Counted from the first letter of the stretch, positions 39,350 to 50,059 are shown. The stretch: DNA of 64,000 bases from Thermosinus carboxydivorans Nor1 (GCF_000169155.1 NZ_AAWL01000008.1:1-64000), one strand, 5' to 3'. Notes: generated by a model from the letters alone, not told the origin. Numbers and translations: made by a program.

Positions 39350-40189
39350 ATGCATAAACTGGTTGGCTGCGCCCTTATGCCCCATCCGCCGATTATGGTG
39401 CCGGAAGTGGGTAAGGGGGAATTGGCCCGCATTAAAGCGACGGTGGCGGCGGCGGAAAAGGCGGCCCAAACGCTGAAAGATGCAAATCCGCAGACCGTGG
39501 TGCTAATTTCGCCGCACGGACCGGTCTTTGAAGATGCCGCCAGCATCAGTATTCATCCCCGAATGAAGGGAAGTCTGGCGACTTTTGGCGCGCCGGATGC
39601 GGTCGTCGCCTTTGAAACGGATGGCCTTTTAGTCCGTTACATCCTGAAAAAATGCGAACGCCTCGGCGTTAATGTGGTGGAGCTTACCGACGATGTGGCC
39701 AAGATGTACCGGCTCAGTCTACAGCTTGACCATGGCGCCGTTGTCCCGCTCTATTATTTGCAAAAAGCCGGGTTTAAAGGCCAGTTGGTCCATCTGTCAA
39801 TGGGCATGTTGCCTTATGAGGAGATGTATACCTTCGGCAAAGCCGTGCAGGCGGCGATTGGCATAGTGGACAAGCGGGTAGCCGTCATTGCTTCCGGCGA
39901 CTTGTCGCACCGGCTTACGTCCGATGCTCCGGCCGGGTACAGCCCGTACGGTGCCCAATTTGACCAGGCGGTGGTTGCAGCATTGAAAAATATGGATGTC
40001 AAAGCCCTGCTCAACCTTGACCGCGGCCTTATCGAAGAGGCCGGAGAATGCGGCCTGCGGCCTATCTTCTTTCTCATGGGCGTGATGGGGGGACTCGATA
40101 TGACAGCCGACGTGCTGTCCTACGAGGGCCCGTTCGGGGTGGGCTACGCCGTAGCCTTGTTTACTCCTAATGAAAGCAGGGGGGAATAA
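39350..40189 (+). CDS. LigB-type domain protein of the AmmeMemoRadiSam module
   Basis: The 279 residues start [20 protein letters not shown] and contain [13 protein letters not shown] and [13 protein letters not shown], as in the class III extradiol-dioxygenase-like (LigB) fold that often precedes an AMMECR1 domain. The enzymatic reaction of this branch is not established. The protein ends at TAA 40187, and AMMECR1 begins two bases on in another frame. In other Firmicutes I recall the two domains fused. The linker contains a G6 run (40159-40194 region, GCAGGGGGGAATAAAG), and one more G would fuse them. Confidence 0.85.
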   Translation: MHKLVGCALMPHPPIMVPEVGKGELARIKATVAAAEKAAQTLKDANPQTVVLISPHGPVFEDAASISIHPRMKGSLATFGAPDAVVAFETDGLLVRYILKKCERLGVNVVELTDDVAKMYRLSLQLDHGAVVPLYYLQKAGFKGQLVHLSMGMLPYEEMYTFGKAVQAAIGIVDKRVAVIASGDLSHRLTSDAPAGYSPYGAQFDQAVVAALKNMDVKALLNLDRGLIEEAGECGLRPIFFLMGVMGGLDMTADVLSYEGPFGVGYAVALFTPNESRGE

Positions 40190-40191
40190 AG

Positions 40192-40707
40192 ATGCCGGAA
40201 GAAAGTGCGCCGGTAGCACTGGCGCGAAAGAGTTTGGAATACTATCTGCAGCATGGGCGCCCAATGCCTGAACCGGCCGACATGCCAGCTGAGCTGCGCG
40301 GTCAGGCGGGCGTCTTCGTGTCGCTAAAAAAGCGGGGCGAGCTGCGTGGCTGCATTGGTACTTTTGTTCCGACGCAGCCTACCATTGCCGCCGAAATTAT
40401 TCAAAATGCCATCAGTGCCGGAACGGGTGACCCCCGGTTCTGGCCGGTTGAGCTTGACGAACTGCCCGAGCTTGATATTTCGGTCGATATTTTGTCAGAG
40501 CCGGAACGGGTGGACAGTTTGGCTGAGTTAGACCCGCACAAATATGGCGTAATTGTCCGGCGGGGACGTCGCAGCGGCCTATTGCTGCCGATGCTGGAAG
40601 GGGTCGATACGGTGGAAGAACAAGTGGCCATTGCCATGCAAAAAGCAGGGATTAAGCCGGGCGAAGAAATCGAGCTCTACCGGTTTACCGTAACCCGGTA
40701 CAAGTAG
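40192..40707 (+). CDS. amrA: AMMECR1-domain protein (AmmeMemoRadiSam component A)
   Basis: AMMECR1 proteins are universally distributed and of uncertain function. The 171-residue protein has the family signature LRGCIGTF near residue 50, then [29 protein letters not shown] (seen as DPRFWPV and LDISVDIL) and ends in a strand/helix. The ATG follows AGGGGGGA. It sits between the LigB-type protein and the radical-SAM gene, which is the defining context. Confidence 0.9.
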   Translation: MPEESAPVALARKSLEYYLQHGRPMPEPADMPAELRGQAGVFVSLKKRGELRGCIGTFVPTQPTIAAEIIQNAISAGTGDPRFWPVELDELPELDISVDILSEPERVDSLAELDPHKYGVIVRRGRRSGLLLPMLEGVDTVEEQVAIAMQKAGIKPGEEIELYRFTVTRYK

Positions 40708-40716
40708 GTTATTGGC

Positions 40717-41706
40717 ATGCGGGAAGCGCTGTATTATGAAGCTCATCCCAGCGGCGTCGCCTGCCGGTTGTGCCCGAAGCAGTGCATTATACCCGCCGGA
40801 CGGACCGGCTTTTGCCGTGTAAGGAAAAATATTGGCGGCAAACTGTATACTGCCAATTACGCATGCGTTTCGTCATATGCCTTAGATCCAATTGAAAAAA
40901 AGCCGCTTTATCACTTCTATCCGGGCAGTATGATTTTTTCCATCGGTACCTGGGGTTGCAACTTTGCCTGCCAATTTTGCCAGAACTGGGAAATTGCGCA
41001 AGCAACTCCTGCGACACTCGAACTGGCGCCGGAGAAAACGGTGGCCATGGCCGTGCGGGCTGGACACGGCAATATCGGTATTGCTTATACTTACTCCGAG
41101 CCCAGCGTGTGGTATGAATATATTTTCGATACCGCTCAGGCGGCGCGTGCGGCAGGGCTCAAAAATGTATTGGTAACCAACGGCTTTATCAATCCTGAAC
41201 CCCTACGCCGCCTTTTACCCTATATTGATGCCATGAACATTGATGTGAAAGCCTTTAACAGTGAGTTTTACCACCGAGTATGCACCGGGGAATTGGCCCA
41301 TGTAAAACGCACGGTAGAATTGGCCGCTGCGTCCTGTCATGTGGAGATTACAACGCTCATTGTTCCGGGACTTAATGACCAGGAGGAAGAACTGGCCGAA
41401 TTGGCCAAGTGGCTGGGGGGTATCAGTAAAGATATACCGCTGCACTTTTCCCGTTACTTTCCCCGGTATAAAATGACGGCGCCGCCAACGCCGCTGACGA
41501 CTCTCCGGCGCGCCTATGAACTGGCCAGGCAGTATTTGCATTATGTCTATCTGGGGAATATCGGTGACAGCGGTATAAATACACACTGCCCTGTCTGCGG
41601 TAAGTTGGTGATTGACCGCCAGCAGCGGGATAGTCACCTTACATCCGATAAAAAGTGCCCCCAATGCGGGAGCATGATTGCCATTATTGGCGAGTTCTTC
41701 TTCTAG
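40717..41706 (+). CDS. amrS: AmmeMemoRadiSam radical-SAM enzyme
   Basis: This radical-SAM enzyme uses the [4Fe-4S] site C81/C85/C88 in GTWGCNFACQFCQN. The 329 residues also have an N-terminal cysteine group in CRLCPKQC and CRVRKN, and a C-terminal zinc-ribbon-like pair of CxxC motifs (CPVCGK and KKCPQCG). The middle is a TIM-barrel with TYSEPSVWYEY and LVTNGFI. It closes the module; ATG 40717 stands ten bases after the amrA stop. The substrate is unknown. Confidence 0.92.
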   Translation: MREALYYEAHPSGVACRLCPKQCIIPAGRTGFCRVRKNIGGKLYTANYACVSSYALDPIEKKPLYHFYPGSMIFSIGTWGCNFACQFCQNWEIAQATPATLELAPEKTVAMAVRAGHGNIGIAYTYSEPSVWYEYIFDTAQAARAAGLKNVLVTNGFINPEPLRRLLPYIDAMNIDVKAFNSEFYHRVCTGELAHVKRTVELAAASCHVEITTLIVPGLNDQEEELAELAKWLGGISKDIPLHFSRYFPRYKMTAPPTPLTTLRRAYELARQYLHYVYLGNIGDSGINTHCPVCGKLVIDRQQRDSHLTSDKKCPQCGSMIAIIGEFFF

Positions 41707-41792
41707 AAGATCTCTTTTTTAGAAAGTATAAGTTTATAACCGCGGGGATATAGACAATAAATTGGCGCAACACAGCATGAAAACCGATTTTT

Positions 41793-41873
41793 AACCACGG
41801 AGAACACAGAGGCGCGTATTCATCGCGCTAAAGATTAAAGTAAAAAAAATATACCTCCGCGTCCTCTGCGGTT
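41793..41873. repeat. Palindromic intergenic repeat (CACGGAGAACACAGAG type)
   Basis: AACCACGGAGAACACAGAGG (41793-41812) is an imperfect inverted copy of CCTCCGCGTCCTCTGCGGTT (41854-41873), about 15 of 20 positions, with the mismatches being mostly transitions that still allow G-U pairs. Similar elements occur dispersed in many bacterial genomes. It occupies most of the amrS-argC gap together with a small hairpin. Confidence 0.6.
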
Positions 41874-41911
41874 CTATATATTCCGTTTTGAAGTTGCCAT
41901 TTTCGGAGTAG

Positions 41912-41930
41912 GCGCGTATGCGCTTTTTTA
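41912..41930 (+). terminator. Short hairpin with T-tract before the argC promoter
   Basis: GCGC (41912-41915), loop GTAT, GCGC (41920-41923), then TTTTTTATTTT. The stem is short but the T-run is good; it may end the amr transcript. Confidence 0.45.
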
Positions 41931-41953
41931 TTTTCGTTAGCTGGAAAAAAGTA

Positions 41954-41983
41954 TTGAATTAATATGCGGAATGAATGTATAAT
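41954..41983 (+). promoter_or_regulatory. argC promoter with possible ArgR half-sites
   Basis: TTGAAT (41954-41959), 18 bases, TATAAT (41978-41983) lie 31 bases before argC. TGAATTAATATGC and TGAATGTATAATTAT around the promoter each resemble one half of an ARG box (TGAATnnnnATTCA). The second halves are poor, so ArgR control is only suggested. Confidence 0.5.
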
Positions 41984-42013
41984 TATAAATAAACCGACAC
42001 GGGAGGTCAGCAT

Positions 42014-43048
42014 ATGAAGGTCAGTATTATTGGGGCAACCGGTTATACCGGTGAAGAACTGCTACGAATTTTGGCCAACCATCCGGCGGCCGAAATTAAA
42101 TACCTTACCTCAGAAAGTCAGACAGGGACGGAGGTAGACAGCATATATCCCCATTTAAACCGCTTTTATAACCAGGCACTGGTAAGTATGGCCGACTTGG
42201 ATAAAATTGTCGCCGCAAGCGATGTTTTATTTATCGCCCTGCCTCATGGCCATGCCATGGAGATAGGGAAGAAGGTAAGCGGCCAGGGCGTCAAAGTGAT
42301 TGATTTAGGCTCTGACTATCGATTTAAAGATATAACCGTTTATGAGAAATGGTATAAAATACCCCACGTTCATCCCGATGCCAAAGCCGTATATGGCCTG
42401 ACAGAACTGTATCGCGACGCGGTGCGTACGGCCGATATAGTCGGTAATCCCGGCTGCTACACGACGGCCAGCATCTTAGCTTTGGCGCCGCTTGTTAAAA
42501 ATAAGCTGATTGACCTGACCTCCATTGTTGTTGATGCCAAATCCGGCATATCGGGAGCAGGTCGGGGGTTAAATTTAACCCACCATCTACCGGAGGCATT
42601 TGAAAATGTTAAGGCTTATAACATTGCTGGTCATCGCCATACGCCGGAAATCGAACAGGCTTTGTCTGAATTAGCCGGCAGCCAGGTGTTAATCAGTTTT
42701 ACGCCCCATCTTATTCCTATGTCACGGGGAATACTAAGCACCTGCTATGCCCGCCTCCTTGACGGGGTAACGGCTAACATGGTTGACGAGGCGTTCCATG
42801 ACTTATACGGGCAGGAGTACTTCATCCGCCTATTGGGCCGGGGTGGTTATCCGGCCACCAAGAATACCCGGGGCTCGAATTTCTGCGACCTTGGTTGGCA
42901 TATCGATACCCGCACCGGCCGGGTTATCGCGGTAGCGGCTATTGACAACCTGGTCAAAGGTGCGGCCGGTCAGGCCGTTCAAAACATGAATGTCATGTTT
43001 GGGTTTGAGGAGCAAACCGGCCTGACCCAGGCGCCGCTTTATCCATAG
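42014..43048 (+). CDS. argC: N-acetyl-gamma-glutamyl-phosphate reductase
   Basis: ArgC reduces N-acetylglutamyl phosphate to the semialdehyde with NADPH. The 344 residues start with the dinucleotide-binding IIGATGYTGEELLRIL, have the catalytic cysteine in GNPGCYTTAS, and AYNIAGHRHTPEIEQ with the conserved histidine. The ATG follows GGGAGG. It opens a seven-gene arginine cluster. Confidence 0.97.
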   Translation: MKVSIIGATGYTGEELLRILANHPAAEIKYLTSESQTGTEVDSIYPHLNRFYNQALVSMADLDKIVAASDVLFIALPHGHAMEIGKKVSGQGVKVIDLGSDYRFKDITVYEKWYKIPHVHPDAKAVYGLTELYRDAVRTADIVGNPGCYTTASILALAPLVKNKLIDLTSIVVDAKSGISGAGRGLNLTHHLPEAFENVKAYNIAGHRHTPEIEQALSELAGSQVLISFTPHLIPMSRGILSTCYARLLDGVTANMVDEAFHDLYGQEYFIRLLGRGGYPATKNTRGSNFCDLGWHIDTRTGRVIAVAAIDNLVKGAAGQAVQNMNVMFGFEEQTGLTQAPLYP

Positions 43049-43096
43049 CATTTTAGTATTATTCACTATCACGCGCGATTAAATGGAGGCGATTAT

Positions 43097-44305
43097 ATGT
43101 TAAAAGAAATAAATGGAGGAATTACCGCCCCCAAGGGGTTCATGGCTGCCGGCGTAAAGGCGGGCATTAAAAAGAGCGGCAAAGAGGACATCGCCCTTAT
43201 TTACAGCAAAACACCGGCTAGTGTTGCCGCCATGTTTACTACCAATGCCATGGCTGCCGCCCCGGTTATTGTGTCCCGCCAGGCGGTAAAGCACGGGACA
43301 GCCCGGGCGATTGTCGTCAACTCCGGCTGTGCCAATGCCTGCACCGGGCCGCAAGGGCTTGCCAATGCACGGGCAATGGCGGAGTTAACGGCAACGGTGC
43401 TGGGTGTAGCCACTCACGAGGTTTTGGTGGCGTCGACCGGTATCATCGGCGTTCAGCTGCCGATGGATAAAATAGCGGCCGGCATTAAACAGGCGGCGGC
43501 CGAGTTGTCAGAAACCGGCCATGAAAAAGCGTTGCAGGCCATTATGACGACAGATACTTTCCCTAAATCTTGTGCATATGAGTTTATGCTCAGCGGCGTA
43601 CCGGTACGCATCGCCGGCATGGCGAAAGGGGCAGGCATGATCCATCCCAATATGGCGACCATGCTGGCCTTTGTTACAACCGATGCGGCAGTTGCCGCGC
43701 CTGTATTGAAAAACGCATTATCCGAGGCCGTAAATCTTTCCTTCAACATGATTTCGGTTGACGGTGACACCAGTACTAACGATATGGTGAGCGTGCTGGC
43801 CAACGGCCAGGCCGGCGCTCCGGTGATCGATACCGTTGATAGCGAGGAATATCGCATTTTTGCTGACGCGTTAAAGGCCGTCTGCACCAATTTAGCGAAA
43901 CAAATCGTTCGCGACGGCGAAGGGGCGACCAAATTTCTCGAGATTACCGTAACCGGCGCTGAAACCTTTTCGCAAGCGAAACAGGCAGCGATGGCCGTAG
44001 CGAAATCGCCGCTGGTGAAAACGGCGTTTTTCGGGGAGGATCCCAACTGGGGCCGGATTCTGTGTGCTGTCGGCTATTCGGGGGTACCGGTAAAAAGCGA
44101 AAAAACAGCGCTGGCGATCGGCGGCATTTCCGTCGTTAGAAGCGGTATGGCGACCAGCTTTGACGAGCAGGCTTTAAGAAAAGTAATGAGCGCGCGGGAT
44201 ATTGCCATTGAAATTGACTTGGGTTTAGGTCCGGCGGCGGCCACGGTTTGGACTTGTGACTTTTCATACGAGTATGTAAAAATCAACGGCGAGTATCATA
44301 CTTAA
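43097..44305 (+). CDS. argJ: Glutamate N-acetyltransferase / amino-acid acetyltransferase ArgJ
   Basis: ArgJ recycles the acetyl group from N-acetylornithine to glutamate; bifunctional forms also use acetyl-CoA. The 402-residue precursor has the autocleavage region KGAGMIHPNMATMLAF, with cleavage expected between Ala and the nucleophilic Thr, and GDGEGATKFLEI in the beta chain. No argA or argE is present in the window, which fits a cyclic pathway using ArgJ. The ATG follows ATGGAGG. Confidence 0.96.
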   Translation: MLKEINGGITAPKGFMAAGVKAGIKKSGKEDIALIYSKTPASVAAMFTTNAMAAAPVIVSRQAVKHGTARAIVVNSGCANACTGPQGLANARAMAELTATVLGVATHEVLVASTGIIGVQLPMDKIAAGIKQAAAELSETGHEKALQAIMTTDTFPKSCAYEFMLSGVPVRIAGMAKGAGMIHPNMATMLAFVTTDAAVAAPVLKNALSEAVNLSFNMISVDGDTSTNDMVSVLANGQAGAPVIDTVDSEEYRIFADALKAVCTNLAKQIVRDGEGATKFLEITVTGAETFSQAKQAAMAVAKSPLVKTAFFGEDPNWGRILCAVGYSGVPVKSEKTALAIGGISVVRSGMATSFDEQALRKVMSARDIAIEIDLGLGPAAATVWTCDFSYEYVKINGEYHT

Positions 44306-44323
44306 GCCGGAAAGGAGCACGGC

Positions 44324-45211
44324 ATGATCAATTCTGTGGAAAAAGCAGCGGTGCTTATCGAAGCACTGCCCTATATCCAAAAGTTTGCCGGCAAAACCAT
44401 CGTCGTAAAATACGGTGGTAATGCCATGATTAATGAACAGTTGAAAGCTAAGGTTATCCAGGATATTATCCTGATGAAGGCCGTGGGTATGCGCCTGGTC
44501 GTCGTGCACGGCGGGGGACCGGAAATCACGGCGATGCTGAAACAGGTGGGCAAGCAGTCTACCTTTGTCAGCGGGCTCAGGGTAACAGACGCGGAGACAA
44601 TGGCTATCGCGGAAATGGTCCTTGTTGGCAAAACCAATACCGAGATCGTCAGTCTATTAAACAAATATGGCGCCAAAGCGGTAGGATTAAACGGCAAGGA
44701 TGCAAGTCTAATTGTGGCGCAAAAACATTTGGCCAAGGTCTATGAAGGAGACGAGGTCAAAGAAGTTGATATTGGCTTTGTTGGCGATGTAGCCCAAATT
44801 AATCCCGGTATCTTGTTTACCCTGCTGGAACAGGATTATATCCCGGTAATTGCCCCGATTGGCGTAGGTGCAGGCGGCGAAAGCTACAATATTAATGCCG
44901 ATTACGTAGCCGGGGAAATTGCCGGCGCCCTGGCAGCCGAGAAATTGCTGTTGCTTACAGACGTTGAAGGGATTTACCGGGACTATCATGATAAAGCTAC
45001 TTTTATTTCCACTCTTACCTTAGCCGAAGCGCAGACGATGATTAAGCAAGGAGCAATTGACGGCGGCATGATTCCCAAGGTGGAGGCCTGCCTTAAAGCA
45101 CTGGCCGGAGGGGCGCGGAAAACGCACATTATTGATGGCCGGCAACCCCATTCCCTACTGCTGGAAGTTTTCACTGACAGGGGCGCCGGTACCGAAATTG
45201 TCAGAGGGTAA
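44324..45211 (+). CDS. argB: Acetylglutamate kinase
   Basis: ArgB phosphorylates N-acetylglutamate, usually the arginine-feedback step. The 295 residues contain [29 protein letters not shown] and the late [12 protein letters not shown]. The N-terminal helix ([16 protein letters not shown]) is the extension that allows hexamer formation and arginine sensitivity. The ATG follows AAAGGAG. Confidence 0.97.
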   Translation: MINSVEKAAVLIEALPYIQKFAGKTIVVKYGGNAMINEQLKAKVIQDIILMKAVGMRLVVVHGGGPEITAMLKQVGKQSTFVSGLRVTDAETMAIAEMVLVGKTNTEIVSLLNKYGAKAVGLNGKDASLIVAQKHLAKVYEGDEVKEVDIGFVGDVAQINPGILFTLLEQDYIPVIAPIGVGAGGESYNINADYVAGEIAGALAAEKLLLLTDVEGIYRDYHDKATFISTLTLAEAQTMIKQGAIDGGMIPKVEACLKALAGGARKTHIIDGRQPHSLLLEVFTDRGAGTEIVRG

Positions 45212-45225
45212 AAGGAGTGAGCGCT

Positions 45226-46416
45226 GTGGATAAAGCCGAAGTGCAAGCTATTGATAAACGGCATTATATGCCGGTGTTTAGTCGTTATGATGTGGTGTTG
45301 TCCCATGGTGACGGGCCGTATGTGTTTGATACCGAGGGGAAAAAATACCTGGACTTTTTGGCCGGTATTGCGGTGAACGTGCTAGGGCATGCCCACCCGG
45401 CGTTAGTGGCCGCCATTACGACTCAGGCCGGCAAACTTATTCATTGCACAAATCTCTATTATACGGAAGAACAGGCAAAGCTTGTCCAAACCTTGGCCCA
45501 GCTTAGCGGCCTGGATAAGGTCTTCTTGGCCAATAGCGGCGCGGAAGCCAACGAAGGAGCGATCAAGCTGGCCCGTAAATATGCCAAACAGTTAAACGCT
45601 GACCGGGTAGAAATTATCACTGCCGAAAATTCTTTCCATGGCCGCACGCTGGCTACCTTGACGGCGACGGCCCAGCCTAAATACCAGCATGGCTATGAGC
45701 CGCTGCCGCCAGGGTTTAAATACGTGCCGTACAATGACTTGGCGGCGCTAAAGCGCGCCATGTCCGACAAGACGTGTGCCGTCATGGTGGAACCAATTCA
45801 GGGTGAGGGTGGTATTAACATCCCTGATGACGGTTACTTGCAAGGGGTACGCGAATTGTGCGATGCTTGCGGTGCCCTACTGATTTTTGACGAAATTCAA
45901 ACCGGGATGGGCCGTACCGGTAAAATGTTTGCCTACCAGCATACAGATGTTAAACCCGACATTCTCACCATCGCCAAAGGATTAGGCGGCGGCGTGCCAA
46001 TCGGCGCGATATTGGCGACCGACAAAGTGGCTTCAGCGTTCGGCCCCGGCGATCATGGTTCGACTTTTGGCGGCAATCCGCTCGCCTGCGCCGCTGCTAA
46101 TGCCGTGTTAGCCGTTATTACGGCGGAAGACTTGCCAGGCAATGCAGAGCGGATAGGCCGGTATATGCTGGGCGAGCTGGCTAAATTGCAGGCTAAATAC
46201 CCGACCGTCATCAAAGAGGTACGCGGCAAAGGCTTGATGATTGGCGTAAAGTTAAATCAACCTGGCCGCGAAATTGTTAACCGGTGCTTGGAACATGGCG
46301 CGTTAATTAACTGCACGGCCGGCGATGTGCTCCGGTTTGTTCCGCCGCTGATCATTAATGAGAAGCATGTTGATGAAATGATTGGCATTTTGGATAAAGT
46401 AATTGACAATTTATAG
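45226..46416 (+). CDS. argD: Acetylornithine aminotransferase
   Basis: ArgD is the PLP enzyme that transaminates N-acetylglutamate semialdehyde. The 396 residues contain FLANSGAEANEGAIKLAR, SFHGRT, LLIFDEIQTGMGRTG and the PLP lysine in ILTIAKGLGGGVPIGA. The GTG at 45226 is preferred because AAAGGAG ends eight bases before it; the in-frame GTG at 45217 overlaps the site. Confidence 0.96.
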   Translation: MDKAEVQAIDKRHYMPVFSRYDVVLSHGDGPYVFDTEGKKYLDFLAGIAVNVLGHAHPALVAAITTQAGKLIHCTNLYYTEEQAKLVQTLAQLSGLDKVFLANSGAEANEGAIKLARKYAKQLNADRVEIITAENSFHGRTLATLTATAQPKYQHGYEPLPPGFKYVPYNDLAALKRAMSDKTCAVMVEPIQGEGGINIPDDGYLQGVRELCDACGALLIFDEIQTGMGRTGKMFAYQHTDVKPDILTIAKGLGGGVPIGAILATDKVASAFGPGDHGSTFGGNPLACAAANAVLAVITAEDLPGNAERIGRYMLGELAKLQAKYPTVIKEVRGKGLMIGVKLNQPGREIVNRCLEHGALINCTAGDVLRFVPPLIINEKHVDEMIGILDKVIDNL

Positions 46417-46427
46417 GAAAAATATTT

Positions 46428-46457
46428 TTGATATAAATATGCATGCAATTGTATTAT
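46428..46457 (+). promoter_or_regulatory. Candidate promoter between argD and argF
   Basis: TTGATA (46428-46433), 18 bases, TATTAT (46452-46457). It could let argFGH be transcribed apart from argCJBD. The region also contains ATGCAT-rich palindromic sequence. Confidence 0.45.
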
Positions 46458-46482
46458 TATAAAATGGGGGAGGCCAATGGTC

Positions 46483-47409
46483 ATGAAGGGGAAAGATTTA
46501 CTGTCTGTTCATGATTTGTCCCAGGCTGAAATAAACCGGATTTTTGACCTGGCAAAAACCCTTAAAAGCAAACAGCAGCAAGGTGAAGAACATCATCTGC
46601 TTAAGGGTAAAACGCTCGCAATGATTTTCCAAAAAGCGTCTACCCGGACCAGGGTGTCATTTGAGGTAGGGATGTGGCAACTTGGCGGCAAAGCCTTGTT
46701 CTTAAACGCCAACGATTTGCAGATTGGCCGTGGCGAGCCGGTGAAAGACACAGCCCGGGTTTTGTCCCGGTATGTGGACGGCATCATGATTCGCACCTTT
46801 GCCCACGACGAGGTAGTGGAACTGGCTCGTTACGCCACCGTCCCCGTCATCAACGGCCTGACCGACCTTTACCATCCCTGCCAGGCCCTGACCGATATTT
46901 TCACTGTTTGGGAGTTTAAAGGCGATCTGCAAGGCAGAAAACTGGCCTATATTGGTGATGGGAACAATATGGCTAACGCGCTCCTGCATGCTTGCGCCAA
47001 AGTGGGCATGCACATGACTGTTGCCACACCGCCTGGCTATGAGCCGCCGGCCGCCGTACTGGCCGAAGCGGCCGACGATGCTCTGGTTACCGGCAGTCGG
47101 CTGGAGATTGTGTCTGATCCCTTTGCCGCGGCCTATGATGCAGACGTACTGTATACCGACGTATGGGCCAGCATGGGGCAGGAAAAGGAACAGGCCGCGC
47201 GGCGGGCCGCTTTTGCCGGTTATCAGGTAAACGGCGAACTATTGAAGGTGGCCAAACCGGACGCGATTGTCATGCACTGTTTGCCGGCTCACCGGGGTGA
47301 AGAAATTACCGATGAAGTAATGGAAGGATCGCAATCGGTAGTTTTTGACCAGGCAGAGAACCGGCTTCATGTGCAAAAAGCGATTTTGGCGTTGTTGATG
47401 GGAGATTAG
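46483..47409 (+). CDS. argF: Ornithine carbamoyltransferase
   Basis: It makes citrulline from ornithine and carbamoyl phosphate. The 308-residue product has the carbamoyl-phosphate motif [11 protein letters not shown], the HPCQ pocket within [10 protein letters not shown], and the ornithine-binding [14 protein letters not shown] 46483 gives MKGKDLL and stands nine bases after GGGGAGG; an ATG at 46477 would be only three bases from it. Confidence 0.96.
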   Translation: MKGKDLLSVHDLSQAEINRIFDLAKTLKSKQQQGEEHHLLKGKTLAMIFQKASTRTRVSFEVGMWQLGGKALFLNANDLQIGRGEPVKDTARVLSRYVDGIMIRTFAHDEVVELARYATVPVINGLTDLYHPCQALTDIFTVWEFKGDLQGRKLAYIGDGNNMANALLHACAKVGMHMTVATPPGYEPPAAVLAEAADDALVTGSRLEIVSDPFAAAYDADVLYTDVWASMGQEKEQAARRAAFAGYQVNGELLKVAKPDAIVMHCLPAHRGEEITDEVMEGSQSVVFDQAENRLHVQKAILALLMGD

Positions 47410-47429
47410 AATTTAGAGGAGGCATTAGC

Positions 47430-48647
47430 ATGAGCGAAATCAAAAAAGTGGTGCTGGCCTATTCCGGTGGCCTCGACACCTCCGTCATCATTCCGTGGCT
47501 GAAAGAAAACTTTGGCTGTGAAGTCATTGCCATGTGCGCCGACGTCGGGCAAGGCGACGAACTGGCGCCCATTCGGGAAAAAGCTCTTAAATCGGGCGCC
47601 AGCAAGGTCTACATTGAAGACCTGAAAAAAGAGTTTATCGAAGGCTACATTTGGCCGACCCTGAAGGCCGGCGCGGTGTATGAAGGCAAATACCTGCTGG
47701 GAACCTCTTTCGCCCGCCCCATCATTGCCAAGGCGCTGGTGGATGTGGCGCTGAAAGAAGGGGCAGACGCAGTAGCCCACGGCGCTACCGGCAAAGGCAA
47801 CGACCAGGTCCGGTTCGAACTCACCGTCAAGGCGCTGGCGCCGCACCTCAAAATCATCGCTCCCTGGCGGCTGTGGGACATTCGGTCGCGGGAAGACGCC
47901 ATTGACTATGCCGAAAAGCATGGCATCCCCGTACCGGTGACGAAAAAACGCCCCTACAGTATGGACCGCAACATCTGGCATCTCAGCCATGAAGGCGGCG
48001 ACCTGGAAGACCCCTGGAACGAGCCCAAGGACGACGTTTATCTTGTAACCACTACGCCGGAAAAAGCGCCTGATAAACCGACCTATGTCGAGATTACTTT
48101 TGAAAAGGGGGTGCCGGTGGCGGTAGATGGCGAGAAACTTGATGCGGTGGCCCTGCTGGAAAGAGTAAATGCGTTGGGCGCCGCTAACGGGATTGGCATC
48201 GCTGACATTGTGGAAAATCGGCTGGTAGGCATGAAATCGCGGGGGGTCTATGAGACACCGGGCGGCACTATTCTCTATTATGCTCATCGTGAACTGGAAT
48301 ACCTTACTCTCGACCGGGCTACCCTGCACTTTAAGGAACAAGTGGCTATCCGCTATGCCGAACTGGTATATGACGGCATGTGGTATTCACCGCTGCGGGA
48401 AGCGCTTGACGCTTTTGTGGAATCTACCCAGCAGACGGTCAGCGGCGTGGTTCGCCTCAAACTATATAAAGGCAATATCATGAGCGCCGGCGCTAAATCG
48501 CCCTATTCGCTCTATCACGAAGGGTTTGTCACTTTTGGCCGGGACGAGGTTTACAACCAAAAGGATGCCGAAGGCTTCATCAATCTGTTCGGCCTGCCGC
48601 TGAAAATCCGGGCCCTGATGCAACAGAAAGAGGCGAACAAGGCATGA
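47430..48647 (+). CDS. argG: Argininosuccinate synthase
   Basis: ArgG joins citrulline and aspartate with ATP. The 405 residues begin with the ATP-binding [11 protein letters not shown], and include [29 protein letters not shown] and YETPGGTIL. The ATG follows GAGGAGG. The stop overlaps argH by four bases (ATGA). Confidence 0.97.
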   Translation: MSEIKKVVLAYSGGLDTSVIIPWLKENFGCEVIAMCADVGQGDELAPIREKALKSGASKVYIEDLKKEFIEGYIWPTLKAGAVYEGKYLLGTSFARPIIAKALVDVALKEGADAVAHGATGKGNDQVRFELTVKALAPHLKIIAPWRLWDIRSREDAIDYAEKHGIPVPVTKKRPYSMDRNIWHLSHEGGDLEDPWNEPKDDVYLVTTTPEKAPDKPTYVEITFEKGVPVAVDGEKLDAVALLERVNALGAANGIGIADIVENRLVGMKSRGVYETPGGTILYYAHRELEYLTLDRATLHFKEQVAIRYAELVYDGMWYSPLREALDAFVESTQQTVSGVVRLKLYKGNIMSAGAKSPYSLYHEGFVTFGRDEVYNQKDAEGFINLFGLPLKIRALMQQKEANKA

Positions 48648-50059
48648 GCAAACTGTGGGGTGGCCGTTTCACCAAAAATACCGATGTCGCCGTGGAGGAG
48701 TTTACCTCCTCCATTTCCTTTGATTGGCGCCTGTACCGCGAGGATATTGCCGGCAGCATCGCCCATGCGCGCATGCTGGCTAAATGCGGGATTATCACCG
48801 CGGATGAGGCTGACCAGATTATCGCCGGACTTAAGTCCATTCTCGCCGATATTGAGGCAGGCAACTTCAGCTTTGAGACGGCGCTGGAAGATATCCATAT
48901 GAATATCGAACGGCGGCTGATCGAGCGCATCGGTCCGGTGGGCGGCAAGCTGCATACCGCCCGCAGCCGCAACGACCAGGTAGCACTGGACACGCACATG
49001 TATCTGAAACGGGAAATCGCCGCCATCGCCCGTTTGCTGTGGGATCTGGAAGCGGCTTTAGTCGAAACGGCGGCCAATCATCCTGATGTCATCATGCCTG
49101 GCTATACTCACCTGCAGCGGGCCCAACCCATCCTGTTCGCCCACCATATGCTGGCCTATTTTTTCATGCTGGCCCGCGATTTCAGTCGCCTGCAGGGCGT
49201 GTGGGAGCGGACCGACCTCATGCCGCTCGGGGCCGGGGCTCTTGCCGGCACGACTTTTCCCATTGACCGCTTCTATGTGGCCGAGCAGCTTAAATTCGCC
49301 AAAGTGTACGATAATAGCCTTGACGCGGTCAGTGACCGGGACTATATCATCGAGTTTCTGGCCTTCGCTTCTCTGCTCATGCTTCACCTCAGCCGCCTCA
49401 GCGAGGAAATTATCCTCTGGTCGACGGCCGAATTTGCGTTTATCGAGCTTGACGACGCTCACTGCACCGGGTCCAGCATCATGCCGCAAAAGAAAAATCC
49501 TGATGTGGCCGAACTGGTGCGGGGCAAGACCGGGCGCGTGTATGGCCATCTGATGGCGCTGCTGACGGTGGTCAAAGGTCTGCCGCTGGCCTATAACAAG
49601 GACCTGCAGGAAGACAAGGAAGCCCTGTTCGATACCATTGACACCGTCAAATTCAGTCTTCGGGTGTATGCCACCATGCTGCGCGGCATGCGCGTCTTAG
49701 GCGAGCGGATGAGCGAAGCCGCCCGACAGGACTATGCTAACGCCACCGATATGGCCGATTACCTGGTTAAAAAAGGGCTACCGTTCCGCCAGGCCCATGA
49801 AGTAGTGGGGAGGTGCGTGCGTTACTGCCTTGACGCCGGCAAAAGGCTGACTGATCTGTCGCTGGCCGAATTTAAACAATTTTCGCCGTTATTTGAAGCC
49901 GACATCATTGACGCCATTCAAATCGAGACATGCGTGGCAGCCCGTAATTCCTACGGTGGCACTTCGTCCACTCAGGTAAAACATCAGCTGCAAACAGCTA
50001 AAGAAGTGATGGCAAAACAGCAAGCCGTGCTTGACTTGTATACAAAAGGCAATGTATAA
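48644..50059 (+). CDS. argH: Argininosuccinate lyase
   Basis: ArgH splits argininosuccinate to arginine and fumarate. The 471-residue protein has the superfamily signature [12 protein letters not shown], plus ARSRNDQVA and [11 protein letters not shown]. It is coupled to argG by an ATGA overlap and ends the arginine genes. Confidence 0.97.
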   Translation: MSKLWGGRFTKNTDVAVEEFTSSISFDWRLYREDIAGSIAHARMLAKCGIITADEADQIIAGLKSILADIEAGNFSFETALEDIHMNIERRLIERIGPVGGKLHTARSRNDQVALDTHMYLKREIAAIARLLWDLEAALVETAANHPDVIMPGYTHLQRAQPILFAHHMLAYFFMLARDFSRLQGVWERTDLMPLGAGALAGTTFPIDRFYVAEQLKFAKVYDNSLDAVSDRDYIIEFLAFASLLMLHLSRLSEEIILWSTAEFAFIELDDAHCTGSSIMPQKKNPDVAELVRGKTGRVYGHLMALLTVVKGLPLAYNKDLQEDKEALFDTIDTVKFSLRVYATMLRGMRVLGERMSEAARQDYANATDMADYLVKKGLPFRQAHEVVGRCVRYCLDAGKRLTDLSLAEFKQFSPLFEADIIDAIQIETCVAARNSYGGTSSTQVKHQLQTAKEVMAKQQAVLDLYTKGNV

